A DNA stretch of 64,000 nt from Quercus robur (taxonomy: Eukaryota; Streptophyta; Magnoliopsida; Fagales; Fagaceae): assembly GCF_932294415.1 (NCBI RefSeq), contig NC_065539.1:35256501-35320500 (forward strand). Reading direction: 5' to 3'. The position numbers and the translations under genes are program-made. Position 1 is the first letter of the stretch, and the number at the start of each line of letters is the position of its first letter. The notes under the pieces are model-generated. The model was given only the letters and a program-made list of their open reading frames with translations. It was not told the DNA's origin and made no database searches. Shown piece after piece: positions 23,504 to 34,964 of the stretch.

Positions 23504-25060
23504 TATACCGCTTAATGTCTAGTATGGTTTAATAACTACGATTATTTTTATGAATTATAAAATAAATAAGTAAAAGACCTCGAACAAGTAAACCCAATTC
23601 AAGACTTGAGTAAGTTGAGTGCTTCATTGAGACAAATTGTATATGGGCTTCCTAACTCTAGTAACAAAGGTTATGATTCCTTTTTTTTTTTTTAGAGGAA
23701 ATTATGAGATATTACCTAACACATTATTGCAATTCTTTTTTGAGAGAGACATTATTGCTATTAATTATTATATTAACGAGCATTAAATATAAGCGAAAGT
23801 TTCATTTCCTTTAATTATCTGTCAATAGGTTGAGTGTCACATATGACGAGGATTGTTTTCATTTCATTATTAAGATATTATTCTTCTATTTAATCGTATA
23901 TATGATAGAATGTTATTTAAAAATTTAAAAGACATAAGTTTTTTTTTTTTGGGGGTGGGGGGGGGGGGGGGTGGGGAAGGGTAAAAGACATAAATTAACA
24001 CCACGAAATAAATCTTTATATTTAAGCTAAACTATAAAATAAATACTTTTGAAATGGAGTGAATCCTACTTCACACATGCTAAGAATTTATATGTCACGT
24101 TATGTTCAAATCTTTTATTAACAAGAAAATGTCACATTTTCTCAAGGAATGTGAATTGCAAGTAATTTTTTGGGAATATTAAAGAACCTTGTATTTTAAA
24201 TTGTAGTTCTCCTTTTATAACCTTTTATAAAAAAGAAAAAGAAAAGAAAAGAAAAGAAAGTCTATACATGCAAAATCCCATAACATTTTCATAACACTAT
24301 TGATTTGAGTTATGATGGATCTGAGTATTTTATTTTAGGGAAAAATACAATTCATTTTTTAGGTTTGGGCTAATGCCAGTTAGGTCTAAAATTTTTCAAA
24401 ACTGATTAACTTGGTCCCTAATCACTACTAGAGAGAGGAAAAAAATGTGTAATTGTTTAGGGTCCAAGTTGGATTAGGGGACTAAATTGGTCAGTTTTGA
24501 AAAATATTTGATATGATTGCTATTAGTCTAAATCTCAGTTGTGTTAACTATATTTTATTCACCACCGCACACCTTTGGTACGATGGTCACTCCATAAATA
24601 TAAGTGTTTGTGGGGAGTGAGGGGTAAGGGCTGATGTTCAAGTTTTAAAGAGATGACTTTACACACATATACACTTAAATTAGTTTATAGTAAAATTATA
24701 TCTTGTATATAAAAAAAAAACTATATTTTACTCTTTTATTTTATTTTGATTTACGGTGAATTAATAACTTAGCATGTGAAAATATTTTGAGATTTTGTTA
24801 TATTTTACTATTTATAAATAGAATTAAAAGAAAATTGTAGTCAACCAAAAACTTTGTAATTCGATTAGTTGGGATGTTTTTATGATAAAAATCTCACCTC
24901 TTGAATTATTAAAAAGGAAAATAGTCCCCAAAAACCATGAGGGTACTTTTGTCATAAGGTGATGGCATTTCAGATAATATTGGGAACAAAAGGGGGATGT
25001 GCAAAACAACCGGGCACTTAAATATTGTATGAACCACGCCGTTCCTTCAGTCTCTTGCCC
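23504..25060. other. Intergenic region with one SINE
   Basis: I see no gene apart from the SINE at 24558-24718. A T-run then G-run at about 23940-23977 is the most skewed simple sequence of this stretch. Confidence 0.45.
24558..24718 (+). mobile_element. tRNA-derived SINE with 12-bp target duplication
   Basis: The flanks AACTATATTTTA are identical at 24546-24557 and 24719-24730. The element starts TTCACCACCGCACACC, has a box-A-like TTTGGTACGATGGTCACTCC, a box-B-like TGTTCAAGTTTT, then ACACACATATACACTTA and an AT-rich tail ending in A10. It is the same family as 55017-55166 (minus) and 10694-10848 (minus). Confidence 0.85.
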
Positions 25061-25065
25061 CCACC

Positions 25066-25075
25066 TCTATATATT
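25066..25075 (+). promoter_or_regulatory. TATA box of the 138-residue gene
   Basis: TCTATATATT is followed by a strong pyrimidine patch (CT-rich, about 25080-25150), a usual plant core promoter layout. The implied start near 25100 gives a 5' UTR of about 490 bases, long unless it holds an intron. Confidence 0.55.
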
Positions 25076-25586
25076 CCTCCAATCCTCTCTCTCTCCTCTC
25101 TCTTTCTCTCTCTCTCTTTCAATCCATTTCTCTCCTCTTCCCTCTTCTCTCTTCAATCAGACCCCTTCACGCACACTCTCTCCGCCTCTAACCGCCGCCT
25201 GCGTTGGCGTCACCGTAGATCCCACCGCCTCTCTTCCCTTCTCTTTCAGTCCCATCCGATTTTAACCTCCCAACCCAACCCAACCCACTTTCTCTTTTCT
25301 GTGTTTTTATTATTTTGTTAAAATGTTTTTCATGTTTTGTCATTTTGCCCATTTTAACCCCACGGTTTTTTATTTTTTATTTCACTCAAAACCGAACCCA
25401 TCCAGCGAGTCTTTTTAGTCTTTCCCCTGTTTTTTTTCCTACTTTTTCTCACTTCTCGATAAAACTGATTAGACAGACACTTTCCAAAAAACAAAAACAA
25501 ATATCAAAACCCACGTATTGACGCTTTTACCCCCCACTCCCATTAGGAAACAGTTGGTGGTGACGTGGCATGGTTGAAAGGCTACG

Positions 25587-26003
25587 ATGAGTTATCATTC
25601 TCGTCGGATTTTGACACCTGGGGCCTCAAGAAAACGTAAAGAAAGAGAAGCTTTATATTCTTTAAAACCGTTGGCTTCAACGGCTCCGGCTCCGGCTCCG
25701 GCTCCAGCTCCAGATCCGGCTCAAGCTTCCAAGCCGAGCGGGCTGAAATCTTCGAATCGGCTTCTAGCTGGGTACATGGCTTATGAGTTCTTGACGAGGG
25801 GTACGCTGTTGGGTCAGAAGTTCGATCCGGCTCGAGCCGAGGCGGTTCCAGTGGGGAATGAGTCGAAGAGGGAAGCCGAGCCGAGCGTGAAGAAGAAGGG
25901 GCACCAGAGTTATGGTGAGGTGGCGAACATATTGAAGACCGAAGGGACCCACATCCCTGATATTGTCAACCCTACGCAGCTCGCTCGGTGGATACAGATG
26001 TGA
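25587..26003 (+). CDS. Small plant protein of unknown function, 138 aa
   Basis: Single open frame from ATG at 25587 to TGA at 26001-26003. It is preceded by a TATA box and pyrimidine-rich leader and is clearly more GC-rich than its surroundings, as real exons are. Residues 1-25 are basic (SRR, RKRKERE) and could serve as a nuclear or organelle targeting signal. Residues 32-48 are an alanine-proline run encoded by repeated GGCTCC hexamers. Residues 56-85 (RLLAGYMAYEFLTRGTLLGQ...) and the end (SYGEVANILKTEGTHIPDIV...WIQM) look like folded, conserved blocks separated by a charged linker with KKK. I do not recognise a named domain. The protein looks like a conserved plant family, but I cannot confirm that. 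No signal peptide or clear membrane segment. Confidence 0.8.
   Translation: MSYHSRRILTPGASRKRKEREALYSLKPLASTAPAPAPAPAPDPAQASKPSGLKSSNRLLAGYMAYEFLTRGTLLGQKFDPARAEAVPVGNESKREAEPSVKKKGHQSYGEVANILKTEGTHIPDIVNPTQLARWIQM
25682..25716 (+). repeat. GGCTCC hexamer repeat in the coding region
   Basis: About five GGCTCC-like hexamers encode the Ala-Pro run of the 138-residue protein. Changes in copy number keep the frame. Confidence 0.75.
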
Positions 26004-28765
26004 AACAGTCTGACGTGGCATTCTCTCATTAGTTACAAGCCACGTCAGATAAGGAAAACAAAAAAGAAGTATTTTTAAAGTCTCTCGAAATTTACGGTAT
26101 GTTCGAGTCGATTCGAGGTGGTGACGAACGAATGATGGTGAGTTTCGTATGAAAACATAAACACAATATCAAATTTCGAAAGCATTAAGGTTTCTGACAC
26201 CTCTTCTTCTTTCTTCTTTGACTCTCCCTCTCTTTCTAGAATGTTCTGTTTCCGGGAATGTTGGAATGTTGTAGTCCGACGTGTATTTCTCTGTCTATCT
26301 CTTTAGCTTCTGTGTATTTATTGCAAATTGTATTGTGTAATTTTGGAACGGAAATCCTCGTGATGGAAATCCTTTTAATGCTTTGTTGCTGTTGCTGTTG
26401 TTGTTGTTGATGGAAAAATCCTTTTGATTGTTTGGGATGCATGGCATGGCATGGGTGACCTTGTTTTGTTGGTTCTTGTGTTTCTTTATGCATGTATTTG
26501 ATTTGAGTATGTAAATTTGTTTGCATGCATGATTATGATAGCATATATATTGTATAGAGCTTGAAGACTTGGGGATAATTTTTTTTTTTTTTTTATTGTC
26601 TTTGTAAATATTATATAGTAAAATTTATATTATGTTTGTAAATATCATTTAGTAAAATTTATGTAGGTAAGTATGAGCCAATGATCTCATGCGTTCGCAT
26701 GTGTCGTGCATGTCACTATAGTACATCAGTTCATAGTTCATACTCTAGTAATGACGTACGTGTGTTGTGTATGCAATGCTTGTATGTGTAGAGTAGGTGT
26801 GCTGCGTGTGCATGTGAGAATGGTGAGTAAGGTAGTTGAAGGTCTTGTTTGTATGGGATGTTATCACTTGTATTATGAGTGGAGGTTCTATACTAAAACC
26901 ACAACTTCTTCGCAACTCTGACATGACATGACTATATGAGGCTGGTTGTTTATTACTTTTAGATGAACTTGTCATTTTTTTTTTCTTTACCACTTATAGT
27001 TAATCACATCAGAATAGTTAATCTAATTATATTAGAGCTGTAGTAAAGCTGTGGTCATAAATTTGCTTGTATATTATTTCAAGATGTCTGACTGAGAGCA
27101 TCGTTGTGGAATTTATTATTTGCAGACATCAGCTGTTGTTTATATAGTTTTACACTTACAAGTTACGTAGAAAATTTTAAAAACTTACTATGTAATAATT
27201 ATATAACGCCCTTGTTTTTAGTTTCTACGTGGTGAAATTTTATTTCATTTTTTTTTCTTCTTCAGAAGAAATTTGAAGTTTTTCTTATATAGCACTTCAG
27301 AAGCGGTAATGAGTAAAAGGACTACTTGTATCGGTGGTTCGACCACTAGCAGTATCGTAATGCAATAGCTGATGCACACGTATACGTACTAGTGGGGAAA
27401 AAAGTGGTTCTACAAGTTTTACACGCCACGCACACACGCATGAGTATAACACGACCTGTAACGTGTCGCCTAATTAAGATATGATAGTACATCAGATTTC
27501 AATGGTATTTACGTTTTGCCTTTGCTTTGAGAAAGTTTATAAACACTTTCTCAAGTTCATAAACACAAAAATTGACAAAATATTTCATAACTATTTATGT
27601 GACATATTGTTGGTGATGAGTTTAACGAGAACCAGAAGAAATAATGGTTGTCAAACGATGTCAATATTGCTCCTTTGCCTTCTGGCGACGGAAAAGTATT
27701 TTCAGAATTTTTATTATTTGGTCAGGCCGAAGGTTTTGCGCGCGCAGAAAAGTTTCTGAATCCAGTAAAACTGGGCTACTAGTTTTGACGAGAAAAAGAC
27801 AAAAAGAAAAACCATGAAATATCGATGTTTGAAAATTGAAGCGCTGTCCGCAGCTTCCGCAGCCATCACTGCGCGCAATAAATTCTTTCACTTTTTAATG
27901 TTTATGAGAAACGTTTATAATATTTTTGTAACAAATCATAGTTTGTTAATTGTTATTAGTTCAAATTTGAACTTAATACTAATATTTTTTTTTTTGGCCC
28001 AATAATAACAATCAATAACAGCTTGTCACTTAAAATTTGTTGTAAAAATATTGTGAAAATGTTATGCATATATCATTTCTCTTCAATTTTGTTTTTAATA
28101 TAACAACTACAAAATTTATGCTTGACCTATAGTTTTGACTCTTGAGGGAATCATATGGAAAATATGGTCTCTAAAAGGGGCCTACAAATGCTCGTAACAT
28201 GGTAGCCGTAATGCAGTACTTGAGGAAAGCTATCCATTATTTTCCTATCTATATAAGAAGAGATTATCTTGCATGTGGCAAATCAAAGCACGCGGTCCCT
28301 CTAATTTAACTTTTAGTTTTAGTTTTTGTTTTCTCTGTCTAAGGTTATTTATTATTTTAACTAACTTGTTTTAAAAGTGAAATTTATTTTTAGCTTTTTG
28401 TCACATATATATTTAGCATTAAAACTGCAAAAAATTATACTTTTGTTTAATACTATATAAGCTACTGAAAACTACTAAACACCCAAACAGACTTATTTAA
28501 TTCTTTGTTGAAAGTATTGTAAAAAAAATTACTGTAGAAAAAAAATTAAGTAGGACCCACAATAGCTGTTGACCGTACGTAGCATTTTGAGCAAAAACTA
28601 TAGAGTATACATTTTACCTAACTTTTTGAGAAAAAATTAGAGTGGGCTAGCAAATAATGTCCATTGGCTGGTTGAGAAATAAGCTGTCGAACCAAAATAT
28701 AGAAGTCTTGTTTTTTTAGGACCCGCGAACAGTCCAGTGAGATACAAAAAAAAGTTGGTAAATTA

Positions 28766-28800
<35 letters not shown>

Positions 28801-31591
28801 AGCTTAAAATCGAATTTGAAACGCACACCAAGTGTCATTTTCATTCAATTTTATGACAAGTGGTTACAACAATAATTATATTATGAAAAATACTATAGAT
28901 ACAATAAATTCAGTGTCACTATCACAAAATAGCACTAATTAGGATTTTTATTTTTGTAATTCAATACTTAAAATTAGAGAGAGAGAGAGAGATTTAAACC
29001 GTGTACGTCTCTATTGAAAATTTCTGAAAGTGTAAGTTATGCAACAAGACATTTGCCAATATATTTATTTATTGGGTTGGAATGACACCAATTTGTAACT
29101 TCCGTCTAATTCAAAACTCTCTCTCTCTCACAAATTGGTGCATCATTTGTCACAAGGGGGATTTTCATGATCCCTCCCATTTGCAAGTGTGAATAGCCGC
29201 AGGTTTATCAATAACGTTGGGTTGTGATGAGACGCGTGCAATGATAACATCAATGATATGAGACTGTCTTTTTTTTTTTTTTTTTCTGGTTAGAAGATTA
29301 GTTTTTTTTTTTTTTTTTTGAGGAACAGAAGATTAGTTTCTTTATTGCATTGATTTTCTAGGTAATTGGCCTCACATGCTATATATAAAGTTAATGATTG
29401 GTTAGAGAATTTACCCTCTTGTTTTGTTGCTATTTTAGCAATAATGTACCATCTCTTTAAGTTTATGAATAAAAATTTTAACATTATATCTTTAAAAGGT
29501 GGTACTAATAATTAAGCCCATTCACGACCACATCAATGTATAAGGTTAATTTTTATTTATAATTTATAGTAATTACCTTTAGCATTTTCTTGGTAACACT
29601 AATCTCATGATCATGGGTACTTTTTCCTAGATTTATTCCTGGGGAAAATGGTTTAGCTATGCTTTTCTCTTTAATATATAGTTTAATCAAATTAACTAAC
29701 TGATCTAGGGAAGGCATTCCCTAAAGTTTAATGAGATGTTTGCCTGAGCTAGCTTTGGTGGAAACATACAATACATGCATTATGCATATGACGTTTCGTG
29801 CGGAAGTGGAATTTTCCAATCCAGTATTTTTCGTAGTATCGAAGTAATTAATTACAGCTTTGAATTTGAATGAACATTAATTTTCGGAAGTTTTTCTTAG
29901 TGGAGTGGACCATGCATGGTATTGGTAACTTTGATTATTTGACAATTTTCACACAAATTCTAATCTTAGTTCTCTTCATGAATCATGACTGTCGTTCTTC
30001 CTTTGTCCATTTCTCACTGTGATATAACACCCAGGCCCCACTTCACAATATGCGTATTTATGTGCGTAGGCCTTTTTTGTATGCAAAATGCTGAGTTTTG
30101 TAATTTTGTTAATAGACCATGTTACTCCTTTCTTTTTTCGTACTATGACATTATCTCAGTTGAGAGAGACTCTGTCTTCCTTAAAAAAGAAAAAAAAAAG
30201 AAAAAAAAAGGGGAATTAGAAAATGGAATAGGATTTCCTTAGGTTTAAAGTTTAGATTTTATTTCTTGGATCTAATTGTGTACAGAGTTTTACGTCATTA
30301 AATTTTTTAAATAATATGAAATTCTTTAAACCTTAGATTTGTAATATTTAATCTGAATATGTATAGAAATGGACTCTTTTCATTTTGATTGAAATAGATA
30401 TGATCATTTTCTAAAGAGAACTACACTGGTGAACAAAAACTCCTTCAACCAAGCAAAATGTTTTAAAATCTATTATCTCCTAAATTTTGATGAAGAAGAA
30501 AAGTTGAATTATTATCTTTGGTATAAAAGACAGTCAATTCTTTATTAAATAAATAAAAAATTAGTATTAATTATCAAATTAGTAAAAATAGAAATTAAAA
30601 CCTCATATAAAGGCAATATTGTAAATGACTTGATAGATTTAATAAAAAAATTACTTCCTTAGAGCATTCACAAAAGTTCAATAGACTTTAATAAGTTAAT
30701 TTTTGTTAGAAATTCATTTTTCTATTTTAGACTAAAATTCACCTAAACCTACCTCAGACCAAATCACTAGAAGGGATTTTTCGAACACTACTCAACATGT
30801 TTTGGGTTTTTCTAAGATTTTTGTAAAAAACACAAATTAAAGAGAATTTGTGAGACTTATTTTGATGAGAAAAGAAAAAGAGTACAATGTAATCCATGAG
30901 AGATGGAGAGTGAAGAAAAATAGTGTAGCATGATTTGTACGAGAGCAAAGAAAACAATGAGAGTTTTCTTTAATTCTAGGGCACACAATATGAAAAAATT
31001 TGGTCTTCTCAAGGAAGTTATTTTGAGAACATAACGATGGAGAATTGGAGTATTCAATGTGAATATTTCAAGTAAGTTCGTATTAATGTATGTGTTTAAA
31101 TGTTTTATTTTTTATTTTTTTATCTTACTATTAATTTTCATATATTATTTCTAAAAAATATGAAAATTGCAAATATATAAAATTAAGAATATCTTTCAAA
31201 TATAAAATTTAAATCAAAATATCATAAACATTAAAAATATATGTTTTCATTATATTTTGAACATATCAAAATATATATATATATATATATATTTCTTTCT
31301 AAAATTTAGATACAAGTATATATGATTTTTTTCATTAAAATTTGAATTTATTAGACTGTTTATACTTTTTCCTCCTTTAATTTAAGATTCCAAATTTTTA
31401 GAATTTGAAAAATTTTCTACTCAAAAAGTATAACATTGGTTGCTTACTTATTGTAATCTTCATTTTTTTCCCCTCTTCCATTAGGCAGATTTTCTACGGC
31501 TTTTCTTTCCAAATGATTGATATAATTTTCAACTCAATCTATTAACTTTGTTTTAGTATGGGGTCCAACTTGAGTTGGTCCCTATAATAAT
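26004..31591. other. Gene-poor intergenic region, 5.6 kb
   Basis: The first few hundred bases should hold the 3' UTR of the 138-residue gene. Beyond this I see no gene. Open frames are short, AT-driven and without domains. Notable simple sequence: an A-run of about 28 at 28770-28797, T-runs near 29270-29320, (GA)n at 28976-28992 and (TA)n at 31269-31290. A worn SINE-like pair of boxes lies on the minus strand near 28975-29055. Confidence 0.5.
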
Positions 31592-32657
31592 TGATGATGC
31601 CGAAAAATCGTCAGTGAGCTACACGGCACTCACGTGCTCGAAACAATGCCTGCACAACACAAAAAGAGAAGACCTCGCAGAGAGCACCGGTGTGGTGCCA
31701 GCCAAATACCCTCCGAAGGTCAAGTTAGAACTTTTCACAACTCTAAAGTGTTAGAGAGGGTAAATTATGCGTACCTTGGTTGGTGAGGGTATTGGGGTTT
31801 TTATAGTGGTAGAGGGTTAACCTCTCCTTATTGGATTAGAAGTCTTTTCCTTATAGGAGTCTCTTTAGACGTATTTTTCGAGATCATTTCCTTGTAGGAG
31901 TCTTTTTATTTAACACCAAGCGTGGGGCGCAAGATATTTCTTTATATATGCAAACGTGGAGACCAAGCAAGGCCACGTCAGGGTCGTCAGCTTCGCCTAC
32001 TCCCTCGTCAGGGTCATCACTTCGCCTACTCCCTCATCGGGGTCGTCAGCCTCGTTAGGGTCGTCAGCCTCGTTAGGCTCGTCAGCTTCGTCTACTCCCT
32101 TGTTAGGGTCGTCAGCCTTGTCAGGGTCGTCAGCTTTGCCTACCCCTTCGTCGGGGTCGTCAGCTTTGCCTACTCCCTCGTCGAGGTCGTCAGCCTCGTT
32201 AGGGTCGTCAGCTTCGCCTACTCCCTTGTTAGGGTCGTCAGCCTCGTTAAGATCATCAGCTTCGCCTACTCCCTCATCGGGGTCGTCAGCCTCGTTAGGG
32301 TCATCAGCTTCATCTACTCCCTTGTTAGGGTCGTCAGCCTCGTCAGGGTCGTCAGCTTTGCCTACCCCCTCGTCGGGGTCGTCAGCTTCGCCTACCCCCT
32401 CATTGGGGTCGTCAGCTTCGCCAACTCCCTCGTCGAGGTCGTCAGCCTCGTTAGGGTCGTCAACTTCGCCTACTCCCTTCAGCTTAGTAGTGTCAGCTTT
32501 CCATTTATGACAAGTTAACCCCGTCTTCCTAAAGCTGTAGACGTCCTAAAGCTGTTTGACTGCCATTTATGACAAGTGAGGCCGACGGGTCTATTTTGAA
32601 CGTCGCTTCATGATACTATATTCATGAATATTCACATTCACAATTTTACCCTTATCA
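31592..32657 (-). repeat. 3' LTR of the gag-only element
   Basis: 1066 bp, TG...CA on the minus strand. Its centre (about 31980-32485) is an array of short GGGTCGTCAGC-type repeats that alternate with CTTCGCCTACTCCCT-like spacers. The array differs in unit number from the other LTR, which explains the length difference. Confidence 0.9.
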
Positions 32658-32675
32658 GCTGCCCCCCACTCCATG
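32658..32675 (-). other. Polypurine tract
   Basis: On the minus strand GGAGTGGGGGGCAGC lies immediately before the 3' LTR, where plus-strand DNA synthesis of a retroelement is primed. Confidence 0.75.
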
Positions 32676-32799
32676 ATCTCGTCAGCTTAAACTGACAGGT
32701 TCATGGAGTTTAAGTCATTTTCATTTGGATAATTCCAACTCGTCTCTTTAGTAGACTTGTTCATCTCGTTATCTTTTATGTTAAAACCATCGTCTTGTA

Positions 32800-33400
32800 A
32801 TATTAGTCATATCCTTTAGTGGACGAACTCGTCAACTTTATGGGCTCGTCCGCTTTGGGGACTTGGCGCAATCATCCATTTCGTGGGTATTACTAAGTGA
32901 CTCGTCCAATCTGTAGGCTTAATGATAAACTCGTCCACTTGTGGATTTAATAATTTTTCATTCTCTTAGGATTGGGTCGTCCACTTTGGACTTAGCAATG
33001 TCGTCCGCTTTGTGGATTTAGTAGGGTCGTCCAGCTTGTGGACTTAATAAGGTCGTCCAGCTTGTGGACTTAATAAGACATGGTTGTCCACTTTGTGTCC
33101 ATTTTATGGACTTCATAATTTTTTCATCCTCCTAGGATGAAATCGTCCATCTTGTGGACTTAATAAGCTTGTCCATTTTATGGACTTGATAACATTTCAT
33201 CCTCTTGAGATGAGGTTGTCCACTTAATGGACTGCATATTAGGGTCGTCTATTTTGTAGACTTGGATTCCTCCACTTTGTGGACTTGTTGAGGTGACTAA
33301 GTGTTGGTACCTCGTCACCTTGTGAGTTGTCCACTTGGGGTCGTGGACTAATTGAGGTGACTAAATTTTGGAGCCTCGTTACCTTTTCGGTCGTCTACTT
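32800..33400. repeat. Degenerate TCGTCCACTTTGTGGACTT repeats
   Basis: The internal non-coding part of the gag-only element carries about twenty imperfect copies of a short unit containing CGTCCA and TGTGGACTTA. Many copies are self-complementary (GTCCA...TGGAC), so the RNA could form a chain of small hairpins. No frame runs through it. Confidence 0.75.
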
Positions 33401-33451
33401 GTAGGCGACTTAGTATGGTGATCATCCACTCATAGTCAACTTCGGTCACGC

Positions 33452-33625
33452 GTCTACCCGTAGGTGACTTAGCGTAGTGACCGTCCACCCGTAGGCGACT
33501 TTGGCCATGCGTCTACCCGTAGGTAACTTAGCATAGTGGCCGTCCACCCGTAGGCGTTGGCCATGCGTCTACCCGTAGGTAACTTAGCGTAGTGACCGTC
33601 CACCCGTAGGCGACTTTGGCCATGC
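33452..33625. repeat. Three tandem units of 59, 56 and 59 bp
   Basis: Each unit starts GTCTACCCGTAGGT and ends TTGGCCATGC. The middle unit lacks three bases. It lies downstream of gag in the gag-only element. Confidence 0.85.
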
Positions 33626-33937
33626 GTGAATAAACTCATCTTATTAAAATAAACCATGCATTCATAGAAAAAGTATTTCTTAAAAAGAAAACGAAGTCCT
33701 GCCCTTTGGGCTTTAAAAGAGTTATTGTAGCAAAAACTAAAGTAAATAGAAAAACTGAGGAGTATAGCTAAAATTCACTAAGGTAAACTAGAAATAAAGG
33801 GGTGCTGCTCTTCATGCCATCCTTTTTACTGGTAGTACTTCCATAGGTGCTTGGTGTTCCACGGGCGGTGTAACTTCTGTCCGTTCAACGTCTCTAGTTC
33901 TTGCCATCTTCTGCCCTCTGTCCTGTCGCGTATCCTC

Positions 33938-34740
33938 TTACCTTTCTCTCTTCTCTCGAGTCAGAAGCGCGTCCTCAGCATTCATGTACTTGGTTGCCCT
34001 GTAAAGCACGTCCGACATAGTCTTCGGGTCGTTCTTATATAGTGAAAATAGGAACTTACCCTTCCGCAGCCCATTTGTGAAAGCGGCTACAAGTATCTTG
34101 TCGTTAGCTTCATCAATTGAAAGCGCCTCTTTGTTAAAGCGTGCTATGTAAGACCTTAGCGTCTCATCTTCCCGCTGCTTGATGCTTATCAAGCATGCTG
34201 TAGACTTCTTATACCTGTGTCCTCCGATGAAGTGCGAAGCAAACTGGGCGCTTAGCTCCTTGAAAGTACTGATGGAGTTAGGTGTCAGCCTGCTAAACCA
34301 TATCCTTACGGGACCCTTCAGCGTGGTGGGGAAAGCTCTGCATATGATCTCGTCGGGTACCCCCTGAAGGTGCATCAAGGTCTTGAAGGCCTCCAAATGA
34401 TCTAGAGGGTCTTTGTTTCCGTCGTAGTTTTTCACTTGCGCATACGGAACTTTGGTGGAAGGGGGAAGGAGTTGACGGACGCGGTGAACGGCGAGTCGGT
34501 TCGGTGGACCAGATCATCAAGGTCGCTGAACACCCGTCCTTTGAGGGCGTTCATCATGACGTCCATTTGTTCCTTCATCGCCTGCATCTCCGCGACAATG
34601 TGGGGTTGAGCCATATCAGTGACGGATGGACAGCTCATATCTTGTCGCTTGGGTCTGCTTGGGGCATTACTACCTTCCGGCCCCTCTTGGTCTCTTCGCT
34701 CGGCACTAGTACCTTCTTGATTTTCCCCTTGGGTACCCAT
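33938..34740 (-). pseudogene. Ty3/Gypsy gag, broken by a frameshift
   Basis: The structural protein gene of the element at 31592-36071. It starts at a true ATG (34740) with a hydrophilic region rich in Glu, Gln and Arg followed by a short helical stretch (AEMQAMKEQMDVMMNAL). After about 100 codons the frame meets TGA at 34432-34434. A second frame, offset by one base, continues from there to 33938 with a clear Retrotrans_gag domain: DPLDHLEAFKTLM, an AFPTTLKGPVRIWFSRL-like core, and a LRSYIARFNKEAL segment. The two overlap where one base appears to be missing, so this copy cannot make full-length gag. It ends after a basic TREKRER tail without a zinc knuckle. Confidence 0.88.
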
Positions 34741-34945
34741 AGCGGCGTTCTTTTGCCGTAGCTATTCTTCAAGGTCCTGACTCTGTTTGGTGAGACGTTC
34801 CACTGTTGTCATGAGGGTTTGGACCTGCCTCTCCAGGGTAGTGGGTCGCAGTTCGTCTCCCTGAACGTTGTTGGTAGTTGCCATCGAGTGAGTAAGTACC
34901 ATGCAACTCTTTGTCCGGGAAGCAATAGGCTAAAGTATGCTTCGT

Positions 34946-34964
34946 TCCCACAGACGGCGCCAAC
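34946..34964 (-). other. Primer-binding site (tRNA-Asp type)
   Basis: On the minus strand, just inside the 5' LTR, TGGCGCCGTCTGTGGGAA begins two bases after the LTR end. Its first nine bases, TGGCGCCGT, complement the 3' end of plant tRNA-Asp as I remember it (ACGGCGCCA). Common in plant Gypsy elements. Confidence 0.7.

Noticed and set aside
23170..23515. Open frames of 60-85 residues on both strands
   Set aside because: They lie inside a solo LTR and have no domain.
24999..25321. Open frames in the CT-rich leader of the 138-residue gene
   Set aside because: They are created by the pyrimidine patch and TATA region. Possibly upstream frames, but no evidence of use.
27481..28005. Open frames of 60-90 residues on both strands
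   Set aside because: AT-rich, no start context, no domain, no composition shift.
31922..32518. Open frames of about 200 residues on plus with VVSLVRVVSFAYSL and SSASPTPSSG repeats (also 35292-35932)
   Set aside because: They are produced by the GTCGTCAGC arrays in the LTRs and are antisense to the element's transcription.
33452..33625. Possible CRISPR-like array (repeats near 59 bp)
   Set aside because: Units are adjacent with no unique spacers, within a plant retroelement.
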